A stretch of 64,000 nucleotides of DNA from Staphylococcus epidermidis (GTDB taxonomy: Bacteria > Bacillota > Bacilli > Staphylococcales > Staphylococcaceae), in NCBI RefSeq assembly GCF_006742205.1, contig NZ_AP019721.1, positions 1,240,001-1,304,000 of the forward strand. Direction: 5' to 3'. The stretch's first letter is position 1; every line of letters starts with the position of its first letter. The notes under the pieces were generated by a model. The model saw only the letters and a program-made list of their open reading frames with translations, ran no database searches and was not told the origin of the DNA. Shown here in pieces: positions 1-9,414 of this stretch. Made by a program: the position numbers and the translations under genes.

Positions 1-360
1 CTTGGAGTTCAAAGAATAAAGGCATTAGATATAGATGAAATGGCTGTAAATGTGGCAAAAGAAAACTTTAAGAAAAATCATTGTGATGATGCAATTGAAG
101 CAGTTCCAGGTAATTTATTAAAAAATGAAAATGAGAAATTTAATATCGTTATTGCAAATATTCTTGCTCATATTATTGAAGAAATGATTGAAGATACTTA
201 TAATACTTTAATTGAAGATGGTTATTTTATCACATCAGGTATTATTGAAGAAAAGTATCAAGATATAGAATCACAAATGAAGCGTATTGGTTTCAAAATT
301 ATTTCAGTAGAACATGACAATGGCTGGGTTTGTATAGTTGGTCAGAAAGTGAGTGGATAA
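1..360 (+). CDS. prmA: Ribosomal protein L11 methyltransferase, C-terminal part (cut by window start)
   Basis: This is the C-terminal portion of PrmA, the SAM-dependent enzyme that methylates ribosomal protein L11. The frame is open from base 1 and reads [19 protein letters not shown], the stretch just after the glycine-rich SAM-binding loop, with the DID acidic motif that contacts SAM. The NILAHII motif near residue 50 of the fragment is where the family's catalytic Asn-containing loop lies. The true start is upstream of the window. It abuts rsmE directly, the usual Firmicute order. Identity rests on family motifs and synteny. Confidence 0.92.
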
Positions 361-361
361 T

Positions 362-1114
362 TTGCAAAGATATTTTATGAATCAAAGCGCTGATGAAAAT
401 CAGTGCTTTTTTATTGAAAACAAAGAAGACTATCATCATATCGTGAATGTTATGCGCTATAAAGAAGGACAAAATATTATTGTCACTTTTTCAGATGAAA
501 ATGTATTCAAATGTAAAATTATTTCAATAAACGATCAATCGATTGAAATTAAATTAGTAGAAAAGCAACAAATTAACACTGAACTACCTCAGAACATTAC
601 AATATGTAGTGGTTTAATCAAAGCAGACAAATATGAATGGATGATACAAAAAGCAACTGAAATGGGGGCAAATGAGTTTATAGCTGTAGCCATGGAACGT
701 TCTGTGGTCAAGCTCAATGATTCTAAAGTAGAAAAGAAATTATCGAGATGGCAAAAAATTATAAAGGAAGCTGCAGAACAAAGTTATCGTTTAACAATAC
801 CAAATATAAAATTTAAGTCGAATTTAAAAGAAATTTATGGTATGATAAGTCAATATGACTATGTTCTTATAGCATATGAAGAACAAGCAAAGCACGGTGA
901 ATTAAGTCAATTTAAGCAAACAATTAAACAATTTAAGACACAGGATCGTGTTTTAATCATATTTGGACCTGAAGGTGGGCTATCAGATAGTGAAATTTCA
1001 TTATTCGGTGATGTAAGTACTATAGTTGGATTAGGTCCACGTATCTTGCGTGCTGAAACTGCACCTCTTTACGCTTTAAGTGCAGTAAGTTATGAAAAAG
1101 AATTATTGGGGTGA
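362..1114 (+). CDS. rsmE: 16S rRNA m3U1498 methyltransferase RsmE
   Basis: RsmE N3-methylates U1498 of 16S rRNA in the 30S subunit. The C-terminal SPOUT knot is visible: FGPEGG at about residue 203 and LGPRILRAETA at about 228, which form the SAM pocket. The N-terminal PUA-like domain begins QRYFMNQ, the usual family start. I chose TTG at 362, which gives MQRYF and 250 residues, behind a GAGTGG-like site. A GTG at 353 in the same frame overlaps the end of prmA and is the alternative. It is followed with overlap by mtaB, so the three genes look co-transcribed. Confidence 0.92.
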   Translation: MQRYFMNQSADENQCFFIENKEDYHHIVNVMRYKEGQNIIVTFSDENVFKCKIISINDQSIEIKLVEKQQINTELPQNITICSGLIKADKYEWMIQKATEMGANEFIAVAMERSVVKLNDSKVEKKLSRWQKIIKEAAEQSYRLTIPNIKFKSNLKEIYGMISQYDYVLIAYEEQAKHGELSQFKQTIKQFKTQDRVLIIFGPEGGLSDSEISLFGDVSTIVGLGPRILRAETAPLYALSAVSYEKELLG

Positions 1115-1119
1115 AGATT

Positions 1120-2466
1120 ATGTCAACAGTTGCGTTTCACACATTAGGTTGTAAAGTAAACCATTACGAAACTGAAGCAATTTGGCAATTATTTAAAGAT
1201 GCAAATTATGAAAGAGTAGAATTTGAAACAAATGCTGATGTATTTGTTATTAATACATGTACGGTGACAAATACAGGGGATAAAAAAAGTCGTCAGATAA
1301 TAAGAAGAGCTATTAGACAAAATCCTGATGCAGTCGTTTGTGTAACTGGGTGTTACGCACAAACATCATCTGCCGAAATTATGGAAATCCCTGGTGTTGA
1401 CATCGTTGTAGGTACTCAAGACCGACATAAATTGTTAGACTATATACAACAATTTCAGGACGAGAGACAACCTATTAATGGTGTAGGCAATATCATGAAA
1501 AATAGAACTTATGAAGAATTAGAAGTTCCTTACTTTACTGATAGAACACGTGCTTCATTAAAAATACAGGAAGGCTGCAATAATTTTTGCACGTTCTGTA
1601 TTATCCCGTGGGCACGTGGATTGATGCGTTCTAGAGATCCAGAAAAAGTAGTAGAACAAGCTACTCAACTTGTTAACTCTGGTTATAAGGAGATTGTATT
1701 AACAGGTATTCACACTGGTGGTTATGGGCAAGACCTTAAAAATTATAATCTAGCACAATTGCTAAGAGATTTAGATACTATTGAAGGGCTTGAACGTATA
1801 CGTATTTCTTCTATTGAAGCAAGTCAACTTACTGATGAAGTTATTGATGTCATTGGAAACTCAAATAAGGTGGTACGTCATTTACATATACCGCTACAAT
1901 CTGGGTCTGATGATGTGTTAAAACGTATGAGACGTAAATATACCATGGCACATTTTTCAGAAAGATTGACAAAATTACATCAAGCATTACCTGATTTAGC
2001 AGTTACTAGTGATGTAATCGTTGGTTTCCCTGGAGAATCTGAAGATGAATTCCAAGAAACTTACGATTTCATCGTAAATCATCATTTTTCAGAGTTACAC
2101 GTATTCCCTTATTCTCCTAGAATAGGAACGCCTGCTGCAAGAATGGACAATCAAATTGATGAAGAAACAAAAAATGTTCGTGTACACAAACTAATTAGTC
2201 TAAGTAATCAATTAGCCAAAGAATATGCTTCTAAATTTGAAGATGAAGTTTTAGAAGTTATACCTGAAGAAATGGGTGAAGAACCACATACACTTGTTGG
2301 CTATGCTGACAATTATATGAAGGTAAGATTTGAAGGAGATGACTCATTAATAGGTCAAATAGTAAAGGTCAAGATAGTTAAAGCCAATTATCCAATTAAT
2401 GAAGGCAAAGCAATACGTGTTGTTAAACATGCAACGAATCAATCTGAAAAAGAAGTACTTGTTTAA
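1120..2466 (+). CDS. mtaB: tRNA t6A37 methylthiotransferase MtaB
   Basis: This radical-SAM enzyme converts t6A37 to ms2t6A37 in ANN-decoding tRNAs. Three N-terminal cysteines (C11 in LGCKVN, NTCTVTN, VTGCYAQ) would hold the auxiliary 4Fe-4S cluster. The radical-SAM motif GCNNFCTFC supplies C153, C157 and C160. The last 70 residues form a TRAM RNA-binding domain. The ATG at 1120 is preceded by GGGGTGA at ideal spacing; a GTG at 1111 is less likely. The YqeV/MtaB position beside prmA-rsmE and rpsU supports MtaB rather than MiaB. Confidence 0.93.
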   Translation: MSTVAFHTLGCKVNHYETEAIWQLFKDANYERVEFETNADVFVINTCTVTNTGDKKSRQIIRRAIRQNPDAVVCVTGCYAQTSSAEIMEIPGVDIVVGTQDRHKLLDYIQQFQDERQPINGVGNIMKNRTYEELEVPYFTDRTRASLKIQEGCNNFCTFCIIPWARGLMRSRDPEKVVEQATQLVNSGYKEIVLTGIHTGGYGQDLKNYNLAQLLRDLDTIEGLERIRISSIEASQLTDEVIDVIGNSNKVVRHLHIPLQSGSDDVLKRMRRKYTMAHFSERLTKLHQALPDLAVTSDVIVGFPGESEDEFQETYDFIVNHHFSELHVFPYSPRIGTPAARMDNQIDEETKNVRVHKLISLSNQLAKEYASKFEDEVLEVIPEEMGEEPHTLVGYADNYMKVRFEGDDSLIGQIVKVKIVKANYPINEGKAIRVVKHATNQSEKEVLV

Positions 2467-2493
2467 TTAATAAAAAATTGTAAATTTTACTGA

Positions 2494-2522
2494 TTGACCG
2501 TCATTTAGAGTTATATTATACT
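2494..2522 (+). promoter_or_regulatory. SigA-type promoter of rpsU
   Basis: TTGACC at 2494-2499 and TATACT at 2517-2522 are separated by exactly 17 bases. This is the best promoter in the mtaB-rpsU gap. The leader carries a small perfect hairpin (TGCATAG at 2529-2535, CTATGCA at 2541-2547). Confidence 0.75.
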
Positions 2523-2591
2523 AATAACTGCATAGTTTTACTATGCAATGACTATAAAGTTCCGTTGATATTTGGAGGGAGGGAAATACAG

Positions 2592-2768
2592 ATGTCTAAA
2601 ACAGTAGTACGTAAAAATGAATCACTAGAAGATGCTTTACGTAGATTTAAACGTTCAGTATCAAAAAGTGGAACTATTCAAGAAGTACGTAAACGTGAAT
2701 TTTACGAAAAACCAAGCGTAAAACGTAAAAAGAAATCTGAAGCTGCACGTAAACGTAAGTTCAAATAA
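2592..2768 (+). CDS. rpsU: 30S ribosomal protein S21
   Basis: S21 is a small basic protein of the 30S platform near the anti-Shine-Dalgarno region. The 58-residue product begins [20 protein letters not shown] and ends in a Lys/Arg-rich tail, [15 protein letters not shown]. The ATG at 2592 sits after the very strong site GGAGGGAGGG. An upstream in-frame ATG at 2565 would bury that site inside the gene and is rejected. The gene has its own promoter and is followed by long non-coding DNA. Confidence 0.97.
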
Positions 2769-2856
2769 TTAATAGCTCTGTTGACTCCCTCAACAAGAAT
2801 GTTAATTATATATTAGGACAGAATTTGAATTGAATTCACTGTTCTATCGAAAAATG

Positions 2857-2905
2857 AAGACTAGAACTGATTTATTTGTTTTTAACTTATTTCAGTTCTG
2901 GTCTT
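2857..2905. terminator. Hairpin downstream of rpsU
   Basis: Arms at 2857-2870 and 2892-2905 pair over 14 bp with one G-U pair (AAGACTAGAACTGA against TCAGTTCTGGTCTT). The loop is 21 bases and there is only a weak T run, so it may be a terminator or a transcript-stabilising hairpin for rpsU. Confidence 0.5.
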
Positions 2906-2927
2906 TAATTGTTAATAAGTAAAAAAC

Positions 2928-3005
2928 TTGGGACAATGTCCCAAATATCGAAAAAAACACTTTCGTTGAATTCATATTAAAATTGATTCATGCGAAAGTG
3001 TTTTT
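2928..3005. repeat. Two adjacent perfect palindromes before an IS relic
   Basis: TTGGGACA at 2928-2935 mirrors TGTCCCAA at 2937-2944. Ten bases on, AAAAACACTTTCG at 2953-2965 pairs with CGAAAGTGTTTTT at 2993-3005. The second has T-runs on both strands, like a bidirectional terminator. It ends six bases before the decayed transposase reading, so it could also be an element end. Confidence 0.6.
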
Positions 3006-3010
3006 CTATT

Positions 3011-3320
3011 AAAAGGAAATCTTATTCAATAGAAACAAAATATCAAGTAGTTGAAATGAAAGTAGATGAGTATAATTTAAAACAATTATGGAACCATTGA
3101 ATATTCAAAATCATACACAAGTTAAGTATTGTTGGCGATGATATAAAAATATTATAAGCTACACATTTTCTCAACATACTAGAAAATATCAGAAAAGATA
3201 TAGAATTGGAGATTAAAAGAGTATAAGGTAATGAAAAAACGGTATCAGCAAAAATGATTGAATTAGTGGAGCACTTAAAACTAAAATATCTATCCAAACT
3301 GATAATAAAAGTATTGTGCA
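3011..3320 (+). pseudogene. Decayed IS3-family transposase OrfA remnant
   Basis: No intact frame survives, but conceptual translation gives transposase-like fragments: KRKSYSIETKYQVVEM from 3011, then after a frameshift near 3088 MEPLNIQNHTQVKYCWR, a stop, and YTFSQHTRKYQKRY. This resembles the helix-turn-helix N-terminus of IS3/IS150-group OrfA (as I recall, TQVK..WRWY..GQ..RFSQ). Several stops and shifts show it is dead. No OrfB (DDE) part follows. The apparent minus-strand frame over the same bases is a shadow. Confidence 0.6.
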
Positions 3321-3613
3321 TATCTAAATTACCATAATACTATGATAGAAAGTTTCCATTCTTTTCAAGCGTGTGTTATTAATTATGCTCAGTTTTTTAT
3401 TTTTATGCCCCGACTTCACGCTTGTACCTATAACAAACTGTTGTAACTAAATCTAAATGCGTTTGAGTAATAGTTAAAATGCTTTGATTTTATATTGTCT
3501 AATATTGCGTTTTTATTTTACTAAATTAACATACTATTTTTATTATAGATAAGTAAATGACTATATGATATGTTTCATTTCATGTATAATTATTTTGAGG
3601 GCGAGGTGAAAAA
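3321..3613. other. Gene-free stretch before the nfeD-like gene
   Basis: About 290 AT-rich bases with no open frame of note. The only functional hint is TATAAT around 3585-3590, about 25 bases before the nfeD start, with no convincing -35 box. Confidence 0.4.
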
Positions 3614-4324
3614 ATGGATAACTTACATCTAATACATATGCTATTTATGGCAAAACCTTTAAATGGAATGAATTGGGTTGAAAACCTTGCACAGTTTATC
3701 ACTCAACCTTTTGTTTCTCTTATTTTCACTTGTATTATATTTATTGGCTTTTTATACCAACTATATTCAAAGCGCATAAACTTAATGGGAATAATAGCAT
3801 TACTTGCTTTACTACTTTTATTTTTAGCATTCCTAATTAATGGCGATGTCAATGTGATGTCAGTATTACTGTTTACAATTGGCCTCATACTACTGATTGT
3901 TGAATTATTTGTTATAGGCGCTGTAATAGGTATTATTGGTATTATTCTAATAACACTAAGTATTATTATACTTGGTGACAATATTTTATTAATGCTTGGA
4001 AATGTTATAGTTGCATTAATATTATCAATTGTAGAATGGGTGATTTTAGTGAAAATATTCAATAGAAAAATTCCATTTTTAGATAAAGTTATTTTAAAGG
4101 ATTCAACAAATTCTGAAGCAGGTTATCGTTCACATGACGACCGCTCTCATCTTGTAGGAAAAACTGCACATACTGTTACCGATTTAAGACCAGCAGGAAT
4201 TATAACTTGTGACAATGATCGAATAGACGCAGTATCTGATGGATCATTTATTTTACGTAATCGACAAGTTAAGATTCTTGAAGTTGAAGGTACACGTGTT
4301 GTTGTTAGAGAAATCGAAAAATAA
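3614..4324 (+). CDS. NfeD-family membrane protein (partner of flotillin FloA)
   Basis: NfeD proteins pair with flotillin-like SPFH proteins in membrane microdomains. The 236-residue product has about five hydrophobic segments between residues 33 and 150, including a very Ile/Leu-rich run at 83-120. A soluble C-terminal OB-fold-like domain (175-236) contains [16 protein letters not shown]. It lacks the ClpP-like protease domain of long NfeD proteins, so it is the short type. The ATG at 3614 follows GAGGTGA. floA starts 14 bases later, so the two are an operon. Confidence 0.85.
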   Translation: MDNLHLIHMLFMAKPLNGMNWVENLAQFITQPFVSLIFTCIIFIGFLYQLYSKRINLMGIIALLALLLLFLAFLINGDVNVMSVLLFTIGLILLIVELFVIGAVIGIIGIILITLSIIILGDNILLMLGNVIVALILSIVEWVILVKIFNRKIPFLDKVILKDSTNSEAGYRSHDDRSHLVGKTAHTVTDLRPAGIITCDNDRIDAVSDGSFILRNRQVKILEVEGTRVVVREIEK

Positions 4325-4338
4325 AAAGGAGCGATTTA

Positions 4339-5328
4339 ATGTTTAGTATTGGTTTTATAATCATTGCAGTCATTATAGTAGTTGCACTACTCATTCTGTT
4401 TTCATTTGTTCCGGTCGGATTATGGATTTCAGCACTAGCTGCTGGAGTACATGTTGGAATAGGCACACTTGTGGGGATGCGTTTAAGACGGGTTTCACCA
4501 AGAAAAGTTATCGCACCTCTGATCAAAGCGCATAAAGCTGGTTTAAACTTAACTACAAATCAACTTGAGTCTCATTACCTAGCAGGCGGTAATGTTGATC
4601 GTGTTGTAGATGCAAACATTGCAGCACAACGAGCAGATATCGACTTACCATTTGAGCGAGGCGCTGCCATTGATTTAGCAGGTAGAGATGTATTAGAAGC
4701 AGTACAAATGTCAGTTAATCCAAAAGTTATTGAAACGCCATTTATTGCAGGTGTAGCGATGAATGGTATCGAAGTTAAGGCGAAAGCTCGTATTACCGTA
4801 CGCGCTAACATAGCAAGACTTGTTGGTGGTGCTGGTGAAGAAACAATCATTGCTAGGGTCGGAGAAGGTATAGTATCTACAATTGGTTCTAGTGAGCATC
4901 ATACAGAAGTGCTCGAGAATCCAGATAATATCTCAAAAACAGTACTAAGTAAAGGTTTGGACTCTGGAACTGCATTCGAAATTCTATCTATCGATATTGC
5001 CGATGTTGATATTAGCAAAAACATCGGTGCTGATTTACAAACAGAACAAGCACTTGCTGATAAGAACATTGCACAAGCTAAAGCAGAAGAACGTCGCGCA
5101 ATGGCTGTTGCTTCTGAACAAGAAATGAAAGCGCGTGTTCAAGAAATGAGAGCTAAAGTTGTTGAAGCTGAATCCGAAGTGCCTTTAGCTATGGCGGAAG
5201 CATTAAGATCAGGCAATATTGGAGTTAAAGATTATTATAACCTTAAAAATATTGAAGCGGATACAGGTATGAGAAATGCAATAAATAAGCGCACTGATCA
5301 AAACGATGATGAATCACCACAACAATAA
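4339..5328 (+). CDS. floA: Flotillin-like protein FloA
   Basis: FloA scaffolds functional membrane microdomains and influences membrane fluidity and the assembly of membrane complexes. The 329-residue protein has an N-terminal membrane hairpin (residues 3-40), an SPFH domain (about 60-220), and an Ala/Glu-rich coiled coil (about 230-290) typical of flotillin oligomerisation. The ATG at 4339 lies after AAAGGAGCG. The coiled coil is followed by a polar tail ending NDDESPQQ. It lies in an operon between nfeD and an uncharacterised membrane-anchored protein. Confidence 0.95.
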   Translation: MFSIGFIIIAVIIVVALLILFSFVPVGLWISALAAGVHVGIGTLVGMRLRRVSPRKVIAPLIKAHKAGLNLTTNQLESHYLAGGNVDRVVDANIAAQRADIDLPFERGAAIDLAGRDVLEAVQMSVNPKVIETPFIAGVAMNGIEVKAKARITVRANIARLVGGAGEETIIARVGEGIVSTIGSSEHHTEVLENPDNISKTVLSKGLDSGTAFEILSIDIADVDISKNIGADLQTEQALADKNIAQAKAEERRAMAVASEQEMKARVQEMRAKVVEAESEVPLAMAEALRSGNIGVKDYYNLKNIEADTGMRNAINKRTDQNDDESPQQ

Positions 5329-5343
5329 TGAAGAGGTGATAAG

Positions 5344-6027
5344 ATGAATATTGGCATTATCATTTTCATCATATCTGTGATAATTACAGGTGTTAGCGCA
5401 TTACGAGATAAAAGTCACGAGGACAGACAAAATCAAAGACCCAATCAAAAAACCTCAAACGAGCAACATCAAGAAGGTGGTTTCTTTGAAAAATTAGAAA
5501 AAACTTTTCAAGAAATTAGTGACGAATTAAATGATGAACCTGAAAAAAAACAGAGTAAACCTTTTGAAACTTCATTACCACCACTGAACGAAGATTGGAA
5601 TGAAAATGAAAAGAAAAAAACATCACATCATAAAGAAAAACAAAATACTTCACAATCCAAACGTCAAACAACGTCTACTCATGAACATCAAAATATCCCT
5701 CAGCCAGATAAAACAACATCAAGAGATGATAATTATGAAAAACTTAAGCAAGAACTTGAACAAGATGTAACTAAAAATTTAATTGACGTACGTAAAGAAA
5801 TTGATAAAGAAAAAGAAAAGCAACTTGTTATGATTGAGAGGAAAGCTCAAGACATTATCAACGATAAATATCTTTCAGAAAGAACAAAACGATATAGAAT
5901 AAAACAACTACTAAATTCTAGGAATGTTGAGAAAAACATGTCGCGCTCTGCTTTTCAATATGATAGTGATGAAGTTATTAATGGTATTATTTGGTCAGAA
6001 ATTTTAAATAAACCAAAACAGCTTTAA
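5344..6027 (+). CDS. Uncharacterised membrane-anchored coiled-coil protein downstream of floA
   Basis: I do not recognise a characterised family. Residues 3-20 are a single hydrophobic anchor with almost no leader, followed by a long polar, Gln/Lys/Glu-rich linker (22-130) and a helical, charged C-terminal part (130-227) with alternating Lys/Glu that should form coiled coil. The ATG at 5344 follows GAAGAGGTGAT, 15 bases after floA, so it is probably translated from the nfeD-floA mRNA. A role in the flotillin domain is inferred from position only. Confidence 0.8.
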   Translation: MNIGIIIFIISVIITGVSALRDKSHEDRQNQRPNQKTSNEQHQEGGFFEKLEKTFQEISDELNDEPEKKQSKPFETSLPPLNEDWNENEKKKTSHHKEKQNTSQSKRQTTSTHEHQNIPQPDKTTSRDDNYEKLKQELEQDVTKNLIDVRKEIDKEKEKQLVMIERKAQDIINDKYLSERTKRYRIKQLLNSRNVEKNMSRSAFQYDSDEVINGIIWSEILNKPKQL

Positions 6028-6067
6028 TTATTTTTTTCAAACATTAATTTAAATATTTAAGCATATA

Positions 6068-6105
6068 AGAGAGTATATTGTAATTTATTACGGTATACTC
6101 TCTTT
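6068..6105 (+). terminator. Terminator of the nfeD-floA operon
   Basis: AAGAGAGTATA pairs with TATACTCTCTT, followed by TTTTT. It lies about 40 bases after the last stop of the operon. Confidence 0.8.
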
Positions 6106-6214
6106 TTAGTTTGTCTAAAAACACGTATTTTAGTAAAATTTAATTAAGATTTAAAATGAATTTTAGCTATGAATGATAATAAGAGTTTAATTCAACATTT
6201 ATTTATAGCAAGCA

Positions 6215-6235
6215 TGATACAATATTGATGTATCA
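6215..6235. repeat. Palindrome upstream of phoH
   Basis: TGATACA at 6215-6221 and TGTATCA at 6229-6235 are perfect 7-base arms around ATATTGA. It lies about 78 bases before the phoH start and could be an operator or a 5' hairpin. No known site matches. Confidence 0.4.
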
Positions 6236-6312
6236 AGCTAAAATTTATATTATGAAATTTATCTCATGTTGATGAAACATTAAATTTACGTAACTTGAAA
6301 AGGAGCGCGTTT

Positions 6313-7260
6313 ATGCCAGGAATAATTCAAATTGACGATATTAATCAATCTCAAGCTTTAATAGGAAATAACGATGAAAACCTAAAAGCGATTGAAGCAC
6401 ATTTTAATGTCGTAATACATGCTAGAGGTCAAGAAATTGCTGTTAAAGGTGAAAAAATAGAGCATGTTGAAAAAGCAGAATTAGTTCTAAAGAATTTACT
6501 TAAAGTAATTGAATTAGGTAATACAATTACGCTTAAAGATGTAGAAGCTGCTATAAAAATGGCCGACAATAATACAATTCATCATTTATTAGATTTATAC
6601 GATGAAGAAATTACAAAAGATGCTTATGGTAAAACAATTCGTGCTAAGACTATGGGACAACGTATATATATTAATGCTATGAAACGTAATGATTTAGTAT
6701 TTGGCATTGGTCCAGCTGGAACTGGTAAAACCTTTTTAGCAGTCGTATATGCGGCTAAACAACTACGTAAAGGATCTGTTAAGCGTATTGTTCTAACGAG
6801 ACCTGCTGTTGAAGCAGGTGAATCTCTAGGATTTCTACCAGGCGATTTAAAAGAAAAAGTAGATCCATATTTAAGACCTCTTTACGATGGGTTAAATACT
6901 GTTTTAGGTAGAGAGCAAACTCAAAGACTCATCGAACGAGGTGTAATAGAAATTGCGCCATTAGCATATATGAGAGGTAGAACCCTAGATGATGCATTTG
7001 TTATATTAGATGAAGCTCAAAATACGACACATGCACAAATGAAAATGTTTCTTACCCGCTTAGGATTTGGATCAAAAATGGTTGTCACTGGTGATCAAAC
7101 TCAAATCGATTTACCAAAAGGTGTAAAAAGTGGTTTGAAAGAAGCGGTAAAAAAACTAAGTGGTGTCAGCGGCATAAGTATCATGAAAATGGATCAAAGT
7201 GATGTAGTTAGACATCCACTTGTAAGTAAAATTATTAATCGTTATGAAGGAGTTGAATAA
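6313..7260 (+). CDS. phoH: PhoH-like ATPase
   Basis: PhoH-family proteins are cytoplasmic P-loop ATPases, often encoded beside ybeY and linked to RNA metabolism. Walker A is GIGPAGTGKT at about residues 131-140 and Walker B is VILDEAQN at about 229-236. The first 100 residues form the KH-like N-terminal region found in this subfamily. The ATG at 6313 follows AAGGAGCG; a TTG at 6295 would precede the ribosome binding site and is rejected. It is immediately followed by ybeY at zero spacing. Confidence 0.94.
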   Translation: MPGIIQIDDINQSQALIGNNDENLKAIEAHFNVVIHARGQEIAVKGEKIEHVEKAELVLKNLLKVIELGNTITLKDVEAAIKMADNNTIHHLLDLYDEEITKDAYGKTIRAKTMGQRIYINAMKRNDLVFGIGPAGTGKTFLAVVYAAKQLRKGSVKRIVLTRPAVEAGESLGFLPGDLKEKVDPYLRPLYDGLNTVLGREQTQRLIERGVIEIAPLAYMRGRTLDDAFVILDEAQNTTHAQMKMFLTRLGFGSKMVVTGDQTQIDLPKGVKSGLKEAVKKLSGVSGISIMKMDQSDVVRHPLVSKIINRYEGVE

Positions 7261-7728
7261 ATGTTTACTATAGATTTTAGTGACCATACAGGTCTAGTAG
7301 AAACGTCTTGGTTTGACCAAATAGATCAATTATTAACATTCGCTAAGAAGAAAGAAAATATTCATAATGATGCCGAATTGTCAGTAACTTTTGTAGATAA
7401 AGATGAAATTCAAAATATAAATAAAGTATATCGCGACAAAGATAAAGTTACTGATGTCATCTCATTTGCTCTAGAAGAAGATGAACCAGAAATAGATTTC
7501 AATGACTTTGATATACCACGTGTTCTAGGTGATATTATTATATGTACAGATGTTGCCAAAGAACAATCAGAAAGCTACGGACACTCATTTGAGCGTGAAT
7601 TAGGATTTTTAGCATTACATGGCTTTTTACATTTGCTAGGATATGATCATATGAATGATAATGATGAAAAAGAAATGTTTGGTCGACAAGATGCTATACT
7701 AAACGAATTTGGTCTAACTAGAAATTAA
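7261..7728 (+). CDS. ybeY: Endoribonuclease / rRNA maturation factor YbeY
   Basis: YbeY is a single-strand metallo-endoribonuclease needed for 16S rRNA 3' maturation and ribosome quality control. The zinc motif [11 protein letters not shown] lies at about residues 120-130 and supplies the three His ligands. A conserved [14 protein letters not shown] segment at about 59-72 is also typical. The ATG at 7261 directly follows the phoH stop, with GAAGGAGTTG inside the end of phoH. Usual family length (155 residues). Confidence 0.95.
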   Translation: MFTIDFSDHTGLVETSWFDQIDQLLTFAKKKENIHNDAELSVTFVDKDEIQNINKVYRDKDKVTDVISFALEEDEPEIDFNDFDIPRVLGDIIICTDVAKEQSESYGHSFERELGFLALHGFLHLLGYDHMNDNDEKEMFGRQDAILNEFGLTRN

Positions 7729-7729
7729 T

Positions 7730-8086
7730 ATGAAACGTTTTAAATATGCATATGAGGGTTTTTGCGCAATTTTAAAAAAAGACCAAAATTTCTTATTACA
7801 CATTTTAGCGGCCATAATTATTATCATATTAGGATTTGTGTTAAATATTGATCGTATAGATTGGATATTAATCATCGTAGCTATAGGACTTGTTTTAAGT
7901 TTTGAAGCTATTAATACCTCAATTGAATTTGTTGTTGACCTAATTACAACTGACTATCATGAATATGCAAAATACGCTAAAGATATAGCTGCGTTTAGTG
8001 TTGTCATCGTTTCAATCGTTTCAATATGTATTGGGTTAATCGTTTTTTTACCATATATATTAGAAATATTTAAGGGAGGAATGTAA
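7730..8086 (+). CDS. dgkA: Diacylglycerol/undecaprenol kinase family protein
   Basis: This small integral membrane kinase phosphorylates diacylglycerol or, in Gram-positives, undecaprenol. The 118-residue product has three hydrophobic segments (about 22-40, 45-62, 92-114). The family's catalytic and metal-binding stretch SFEAINTSIEFVVD is at about 58-71, and YAKDIAAFSV at about 83-92. No strong ribosome binding site precedes the ATG at 7730, one base after ybeY, so it is likely translationally coupled. Undecaprenol as substrate is inferred from Gram-positive homologues. Confidence 0.88.
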   Translation: MKRFKYAYEGFCAILKKDQNFLLHILAAIIIIILGFVLNIDRIDWILIIVAIGLVLSFEAINTSIEFVVDLITTDYHEYAKYAKDIAAFSVVIVSIVSICIGLIVFLPYILEIFKGGM

Positions 8087-8490
8087 TGAGTTATCAATCA
8101 CACTACTTTAAAGAAGTCCGAGAGGCACAAAAAAATGCTTACGCACCATACAGTAACTTTAAAGTTGGTGCTTATTTAAAGACGAAAGATGGTCGATGTT
8201 TTTATGGAGCAAATGTTGAGAACGCTGCATATCCGATGGGAATATGTGCAGAAAGATCAAGTTTAGTAAGCGCTATATCAGAAGGTTATCAACCAGGTGA
8301 TTTTGAATCCATTACAGTTACTGTCGATGCTGATAAACCATCATCCCCATGTGGCGCATGTCGCCAGGTGATGATGGAACTTTGTGATAAAGATATGCCT
8401 GTATATATGACCAATCAAAACGGAGATATGATAGAAGCTACAGTTGATGAATTATTACCATTAGGATTTTCTGGAAAGGATTTAAATTAA
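8086..8490 (+). CDS. cdd: Cytidine deaminase
   Basis: Hydrolytic deamination of cytidine and deoxycytidine to (deoxy)uridine in pyrimidine salvage. The zinc site is clear: CAERSS at about residues 53-58 (Cys ligand plus catalytic Glu) and PCGACRQ at about 86-92 (two Cys ligands). The 134-residue length fits the homotetrameric family. The ATG overlaps the dgkA stop as TAATG, and GGGAGGA lies just upstream. Confidence 0.96.
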   Translation: MSYQSHYFKEVREAQKNAYAPYSNFKVGAYLKTKDGRCFYGANVENAAYPMGICAERSSLVSAISEGYQPGDFESITVTVDADKPSSPCGACRQVMMELCDKDMPVYMTNQNGDMIEATVDELLPLGFSGKDLN

Positions 8491-9389
8491 TGACAGAACA
8501 TAAATCAGGATTTGTTTCAATTATCGGTAGACCTAATGTAGGTAAATCTACCTTTGTAAACAGAGTAATAGGACATAAAATTGCTATTATGTCAGATAAA
8601 GCTCAGACGACTAGAAATAAAATACAAGGTGTGATGACAAGAGATGATGCTCAAATCATCTTTATCGATACACCTGGTATCCATAAGCCTAAACATAAAT
8701 TGGGAGATTACATGATGAGAGTAGCTAAAAACACACTTTCTGAAATTGATGCTATTATGTTTATGGTTAATGTAAATGAAGATATAGGTAGAGGAGACGA
8801 GTATATAATGGAAATGCTAAAAAACGTCAAAACACCTATATTTTTAGTTTTAAATAAAATTGATTTGGTTCATCCAGATACATTGATGCCAAAAATTGAA
8901 CAATATCAGTCATATATGGATTTTACAGACATAATTCCAATTTCTGCTTTAGAAGGGTTGAATGTTGATCATTTTATTGATGTATTAAAATCTTTTTTAC
9001 CAGAAGGGCCTAAATATTATCCTGACAATCAAATTTCAGACCATCCTGAGCAATTTGTGGTGAGTGAAATCATTAGAGAAAAAATTCTACATTTGACTAG
9101 TGAAGAAATTCCACATGCAATTGGTGTCAATGTCGATCGTATGATTAAAGAGGATGAAGATAGAGTACGTATTGAGGCGACAATTTATGTTGAAAGAGAT
9201 TCACAAAAAGGTATAGTAATAGGTAAAGGTGGTAAAAAGCTTAAAGAAGTGGGTAAACGTGCACGTAGAGATATCGAGATGTTACTTGGCTCGAAAGTTT
9301 ATCTTGAATTATGGGTGAAAGTACAACGTGATTGGAGAAATAAGGTTAATTTTATAAGACAAATTGGATATGTTGAAGATCAAGATTAA
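8490..9389 (+). CDS. era: GTPase Era
   Basis: Era is an essential GTPase that binds the 3' end of 16S rRNA during 30S assembly and also binds (p)ppGpp in staphylococci. G1 GRPNVGKST is at residues 13-21, G3 DTPG at about 62, G4 NKID at about 124, and the C-terminal KH domain carries [14 protein letters not shown] at about 247-260. The ATG overlaps the cdd stop by one base. Family length (299 residues). Confidence 0.97.
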   Translation: MTEHKSGFVSIIGRPNVGKSTFVNRVIGHKIAIMSDKAQTTRNKIQGVMTRDDAQIIFIDTPGIHKPKHKLGDYMMRVAKNTLSEIDAIMFMVNVNEDIGRGDEYIMEMLKNVKTPIFLVLNKIDLVHPDTLMPKIEQYQSYMDFTDIIPISALEGLNVDHFIDVLKSFLPEGPKYYPDNQISDHPEQFVVSEIIREKILHLTSEEIPHAIGVNVDRMIKEDEDRVRIEATIYVERDSQKGIVIGKGGKKLKEVGKRARRDIEMLLGSKVYLELWVKVQRDWRNKVNFIRQIGYVEDQD

Positions 9390-9414
9390 TCAATAGAAGG
9401 TTGGTGATCAACTG

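Noticed and set aside
3043-3321. 92-codon open frame on the minus strand
   Set aside because: It is antisense to transposase-like fragments readable on the plus strand, has low-complexity Phe/Ser/Ile content and no ribosome binding site.
4575-4902. Minus-strand open frames within floA
   Set aside because: They are shadows of the strongly coding floA frame.
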